A program made the translations under genes and the position numbers. Positions 4,968 to 5,132 of a stretch of 5,132 nt of DNA are shown here, one piece after another (the stretch's first letter is position 1; every line of letters begins with the position of its first letter). This DNA is from Planctomycetales bacterium (GTDB lineage: Bacteria > Planctomycetota > Phycisphaerae > SM23-33). The stretch spans positions 1-5,132 of the forward strand of contig DAOVLV010000180.1 in assembly GCA_030631085.1 (NCBI GenBank). Direction: 5' to 3'. Below the pieces are notes generated by a model. That model searched no databases. It was not told the DNA's origin and saw only the letters and a list, made by a program, of their open reading frames with translations.

Positions 4968-5132
4968 CTACACCAGGATTAATTTCGCGAAACAGGCGAC
5001 CCATCCCCAGAGGATCATCACGCAGAACGGTACGATCAGCATGGCCGGCGAGATGCCCCGCAGCGCAGCGGCCAGGTAGCACGCGCCGACCTCCGCAGCC
5101 GTTACCATTACAAGCATCGGAAGCAGCAGCAA
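4968..5132 (-). CDS. C-terminal part of a membrane protein, paralogue of the neighbouring gene
   Basis: The gene is cut by the window edge. The visible 54 residues, read from 5132 to TAG at 4968-4970, contain two hydrophobic helices: LLLLPMLVMVTAAEVGACYL and, after a short RGISP turn, MLIVPFCVMILWGWVACF. They align without gaps to the last 54 residues of the 137-residue protein next to it, with about 15 identities by hand count, including LLP, EVxAC, the Leu-x-Gly turn and W...AC. The Glu in the middle of the first visible helix is shared. No start is visible. This frame has no other stop across the stretch and its composition is typical of a membrane protein, so I consider it real despite being short. 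Confidence 0.78.
   Translation of the reverse strand: MLLLPMLVMVTAAEVGACYLAAALRGISPAMLIVPFCVMILWGWVACFAKLILV

Overview
The window looks like a stretch of a Planctomycetota-type (possibly Phycisphaerae) chromosome or metagenome contig. This is inferred from the order tig-clpP-clpP without an adjoining clpX, the moderate GC, and a lipoprotein of a type I associate with planctomycetes. No sequence here proves the taxonomy. I find no CRISPR array, insertion sequence or phage module.

Left part (1-880, all on the minus strand): a tRNA-Arg(CCG) gene, and upstream of it a toxin-antitoxin operon of the HigB2/HigA2 type. The operon has a good sigma70-like promoter whose -10 hexamer lies inside a perfect 12-bp inverted repeat, the likely autoregulatory operator. 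The antitoxin is intact. The toxin reads as a typical RelE/HigB protein only if one base is restored near 640-652, so as given it is frameshifted. The toxin stop overlaps the antitoxin start.

Centre (880-4495, plus strand): after a promoter region with an imperfect inverted repeat comes a proteostasis operon: trigger factor (tig), two different ClpP protease subunits, and a secreted lipoprotein whose start codon overlaps the stop of the second clpP (ATGA). Trigger factor handles nascent chains at the ribosome and ClpP subunits form the proteolytic chamber of Clp proteases. The two ClpPs differ at functional positions: the first has a Ser-His-Asp triad but Gly after the Ser, and the second has Asn where the catalytic Asp should be. 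This suggests a mixed, mutually dependent ClpP1P2 complex. All three proteostasis proteins end in a Lys-rich tail.

Right part (4505-5132, minus strand, convergent to the clp operon): a complete four-helix membrane protein preceded by the C-terminal end of a second one, truncated by the window edge. The two are homologous over their last 54 residues, so this is a tandem paralogue pair of unknown function.

The best candidates for something beyond routine annotation are the split catalytic features of the ClpP pair with its coupled lipoprotein, the frameshifted toxin beside an intact antitoxin and operator, and the tandem membrane paralogues with a conserved intramembrane Glu.
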